64,000 bases of DNA, taken from positions 12,760,613 to 12,824,612 of the forward strand of contig NC_049979.1 of assembly GCF_000003815.2 (NCBI RefSeq), written 5' to 3'. This DNA is from Branchiostoma floridae. Lineage: Eukaryota; Chordata; Leptocardii; Amphioxiformes; Branchiostomatidae. Below, one piece after another: positions 61,801 to 64,000 of the stretch. Below the pieces are notes generated by a model. That model had not been told where the DNA came from, did no database searches, and saw nothing but the letters and a program-made list of their open reading frames with translations. Position numbers and translations under genes: made by a program. Numbering within the stretch: position 1 is the stretch's first letter; each line of letters starts with the position of its first letter.

Positions 61801-63845
61801 TGTATTGAAAATGTCTTGTTCAGAAATCTGTTTTCGCGCTGCTCAATCATAATAAGCAATGTTCTCAGTTTTTGCCTATCTAATTAGTGGTTTTGTACAT
61901 ATGAATGGTTTTGACTGACTAAATCTAGACTGGGCACATCTGAACCATATCTGTGTTTTCAAATGTTTTCCTGTAGAGTACAAGTCCATGTTCCCAGACC
62001 ACCCTGTCAGGGAACCCAAACCTAATGCTGAGCGACATTCAGGTGGTGATGAAAAACCTGGGAGTGTTCCCTCCAACCCTGCCACCATCCTCAACAACGT
62101 GTCTCCCCCCATCATGAAGAAGCGCCCATACGACCAGATGAATGGGATGGATGGTATGGAAGAGCTTTTTGGGACATTTTAAGTCAGCTTATTCAAAGAT
62201 ATACCTTAAACACTAGTCACTTCAGAAAAAGAATTGGAAGTTTAGAAAATTTACCTAATGAGAGGAATAGTGATATAACTGCACTATTATATATAGAGAA
62301 AGATGTTTTTTTCAATAAACATTTAAAACAGATAGAATGTCCTCATGCTGAATTTGCCTTCAGGTCCTGCAGCCAAGAGGTCCTTGCCTATGGGAGGCCC
62401 CAATGACATGCCACTGAAGAAAGGTTAGTAGACTGAAAACTTTTTGGAGATGAACATTTTACTTATTGGACTTGTGCTGAACAATGAGATTAGCTGGCTT
62501 CTAACAGCTGTGGTGGCTTTTTTTGGTGCGGAAGTATGGTGGTCAAAATGCAGTGAGTAGCAAAATTCGGTTTGCTAATGTAGGCTTTCGATGAGCTAAT
62601 GTTGCAAGCTTCAAGGTTGACTAAGTTTTCTGAGTTTTGTCATGTTCGTGTTATCCCGCTAACACAACTCGTGTTAGTTTCTTGAGGATGCACCTGCCCA
62701 TTGCTGATTTCCTTGTAGCTTTACACAGCCATATGTTGCCCCCTCCTTATAGGAGACCAGCCGGCCGTACGGCAGACTGCCATGTTGCCAGGGATGTTCA
62801 GTAACAGTGCCGTCCCTCGCACCAATCAGGTGATGCCTCTTCACAACCCACACCTGTTTCCTGGGGATGGGGTCGGCCCTCACCCCCTGCTGCCGCCTGG
62901 CAGTGGGGGGCCTCCGCTCCTCACACCTGGGAGTGGGGTGAACCTGCTGAACTCTGGGAGCCCCCTCTTGATGTCAGGGAATGGGGTAAATCCACACCTG
63001 ATGACAGGGAGTGGGGTAAGCTCACTGTACCGGTACTGTGAGCGTCGTCGTTGTGCTCGCCTGTACCCACAGTGCAGTGGCTTGCATGGTCCATATCATC
63101 TCCCAATGTCCCGGTCACCCCCCTGCATGGGCCTCAGTTCTGCATGGTTGCCATCTATTGGGAATACATATAAGCATACTGTCTTTGAGTTCATACATAA
63201 TTGTTGTACCAAGGGACCCCGTTTTTCTTTCCTTTTTCTTGAATATTTACAATTTTAAGTCTTAAAGGCAGTTATGGGAAGCTCTTATTCAGATGATGAC
63301 TCTAAAAGATGTTTCATAATGATACTTCTCAGGCAATAATGTTTACAGCTTATTGTGATCGTTTCATTTCAATTCAAAATACATGTATACAACTTTGTAT
63401 TAAAACATTGGTACAAGAAAATGTGCCTAATGCAGCTTTATCGGCATCTTATTTTAATTGTGCATACTCCCATCCATTCCATTCATTTTACACTACTGTC
63501 AATTTGTAGTTGTTCATATATATCTGTGTAATCACTAGTGAATACTATGAAAGCCAATTATAAAATAAAGACGTACCCCACTTGAGGAATTCCTTATAGG
63601 TGTCACAGCCTACTACGGTTTAAAAAAAAAAGATCATTCTGTTTTTTGACCAGCTACCCATTCTGTTTGTAGGTGCTGAACGCCCCTGGCACCAGACCCC
63701 CTGGGGTCCCAGGGATGACCAATCACAATGGCAGCAACAGGCAGTTCGCGAAGACCCTGGCCATCAACAGGCCCGTCAAGAGACGGCGCATCAACTGGAT
63801 TGATGCTCCTGATGACGTTTTCTTTGTGGCCACAGAGGAAACCAG
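43862..63845 (+). CDS. MTA (metastasis-associated family), NuRD complex scaffold, 3' partial
   Basis: MTA proteins scaffold the NuRD chromatin-remodelling complex by binding HDAC1/2 and RBBP4/7. Exons in phase: 43862-43889, 44436-44503, 44673-44766, 54501-54627, 55173-55236, 55455-55572, 55709-55811, 56406-56505, 56661-56849, 57155-57229, 57451-57509, 57878-57981, 59098-59214, 60429-60509, 60838-60902, a part at 61098-61158 beside a gap, 61299-61499, 61977-62153, 62364-62423, 62753-63015 and 63673-63845. Domains: BAH ([16 protein letters not shown] on), ELM2 ([30 protein letters not shown]), SANT ([20 protein letters not shown]) and a GATA finger (CEGC...CRLCSVC). Then come C2H2 finger sequence, an IASIKIEC segment and a late RBBP-binding-like segment [22 protein letters not shown]. 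Vertebrates have three paralogues, so this is probably the single pre-duplication gene. Confidence 0.95.
49650..52791 (-). CDS. hAT-family transposase (ZNF862-like), two exons, about 847 aa
   Basis: Exon 1, 52791-52408, starts at [15 protein letters not shown] and encodes an acidic Ser/Glu-rich N-terminal region ending in KRPKLC. It splices (TGT|GTAAGG to TTCTAG|GAC, phase 0) to exon 2, 51809-49650, with no internal stop. Exon 2 opens with a lysine-rich stretch and a TTF/BED-like zinc-binding region ([17 protein letters not shown] ... H-x-x-RPEHKTA). An RNase H-like catalytic core follows, with [25 protein letters not shown] and CCAHRLEL. The C-terminal hAT dimerisation segment is [25 protein letters not shown]. 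It acts in the nucleus to cut and paste the element. Upstream ATGs at 52845 and 52905 could extend the N-terminus. Confidence 0.9.
52170..52285. repeat. 57-bp tandem duplication in the transposase intron
   Basis: The segment TTTTTCACGAGTGGACAAAA with its AT-rich continuation (ending TTATTTTGTAA) occurs twice in tandem with small differences, inside the intron 51810-52407. Confidence 0.8.
53894..54134. mobile_element. 241-bp MITE with 5-bp target duplication
   Basis: Starts CAGGGTTTAACAAG and ends CTTGTCCAACCCTG, with TATGA on both sides (53889-53893, 54135-54139). Inside, CTTGCCC/GGGCAAGT motifs repeat in both orientations. The CAGGG end and 5-bp duplication match the hAT element nearby, but the subterminal motifs differ, so a different family of transposase is likely. 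Confidence 0.85.
55851..56204. mobile_element. 354-bp MITE derived from the same hAT family as 49518-53330
   Basis: Shares the CAGGGCTCGAAATTCATTTT end, the GGTGCACC subterminal repeats and the AACCCAGTATTTCGAGCCCTG-type right end with the autonomous copy, but lacks the transposase. The target duplication is TAGTT (55846-55850 and 56205-56209). It lies in the MTA intron between exons 7 and 8. Confidence 0.92.
57982..59097. other. MTA intron 12, splitting the GATA finger
   Basis: No exon. The two CxxC halves of the GATA zinc finger lie on either side. A loose inverted repeat around AGCCACAACTGTGTGCC (58160s) and its diverged complement near 58240-58270 suggests another small fold-back element. 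Confidence 0.4.
60087..60311. mobile_element. 225-bp MITE-like element without a clear target duplication
   Basis: The left end CAGGCCTGTCTCCAG matches the complement of the right end (CTGGAGACAGCCCTG) at 14 of 15 positions. The flanks are not identical. It lies in the MTA intron before the zinc-finger exon 60429-60509. Confidence 0.6.
60429..60902 (+). other. C2H2 zinc-finger exons within MTA (60429-60509 and 60838-60902)
   Basis: The two exons are in frame with the GATA-finger exon (join reads [10 protein letters not shown], as human RLDGERPGP). They encode a complete C2H2 finger [21 protein letters not shown] (C-x2-C-x12-H-x3-H) and the start of a second, [10 protein letters not shown] (C-x4-C). 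The rest of the second finger would lie in or next to the gap at 60998. Confidence 0.85.
60998..61097. other. Assembly gap (100 N) in MTA
   Basis: Coding sequence resumes directly at the right edge (61098) with PRHAAR and then, in another frame, [14 protein letters not shown]. One or more exons of the region after the zinc fingers are lost here. Confidence 0.95.
63016..63672. other. MTA intron between exons ending 63015 and starting 63673
   Basis: Bounded by GGG|GTAAGC and TTTGTAG|GTG. Nothing else recognised. The open frame running past 63015 is intron read-through. Confidence 0.7.
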
Positions 63846-64000
63846 GTGAGATGTTCATTCTGGACAGTCTTACAAAGATATTGGCAGTAAGCATGTGCTG
63901 TGTATTGAGGACTTGAGTTAAAAACCAAGTATTTTAGACTTCTACAAATTTATGTTTTGCCATTAATACCCAGGGCCTGTTTCAGTTAGTTGCAATATGT

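Noticed and set aside
1..64000. tRNA, rRNA, CRISPR arrays, prokaryotic operons or viral genes
   Set aside because: None seen. Repeats present are transposon ends, simple repeats and the coding minisatellite.

Overview
This is a window of intron-rich animal nuclear DNA. Gene content, short introns (about 100 to 900 bases, apart from a few filled with mobile elements), vertebrate-like protein sequences and the style of the repeats all point to a lancelet (Branchiostoma). The species cannot be fixed from sequence reading alone, and all gene names rest on recognised protein similarity. Four runs of exactly 100 N mark assembly gaps of unknown size.

Layout, left to right. (1) 117-1002, plus: last two exons of a ChaC-type gamma-glutamylcyclotransferase (CHAC2). 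(2) 1607-4273, minus: NAA80, the actin N-terminal acetyltransferase, with an expanded polyproline segment. (3) 4274-7015: intergenic, with fold-back repeats. (4) 7016-8796, minus: a DMAC1/TMEM261-like mitochondrial membrane protein, with a TA-flanked transposon in an intron and an 88-bp inverted repeat on both sides. (5) 9092-10263: nested non-autonomous transposons. (6) 10784-20016, plus: an S9 prolyl-oligopeptidase-family peptidase of 649 aa. Its first intron carries a 3.3-kb element with 1.1-kb terminal inverted repeats, and it has a duplicated, apparently mutually exclusive exon in its catalytic domain. (7) 20594-28572, minus: INTS7, with its first exon missing in a gap. (8) 29044-36386, plus: DTL (CDT2), head-to-head with INTS7 across a promoter with CCAAT boxes and E2F sites. 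(9) 38028-38981, plus: an intronless ZIP zinc transporter. (10) 43862 to beyond the right edge, plus: an MTA (NuRD complex) gene that carries C2H2 zinc-finger sequence absent from the human MTA1 protein as I know it. Its 9.7-kb third intron hosts an apparently intact autonomous hAT transposon (49518-53330), and related small elements lie in this and later introns.

The genes are ordinary housekeeping and chromatin/cell-cycle genes, not an operon-like system. The linked functions are INTS7 (RNA 3'-end processing and transcription control) with DTL (replication-coupled protein destruction), which share a promoter region. The same two genes are head-to-head neighbours in human. The strongest unusual features are the mutually exclusive exon pair, the intact hAT element with 5-bp target duplications, the MTA zinc-finger insertion, and two apparent one-base frameshifts, each beside an assembly gap.
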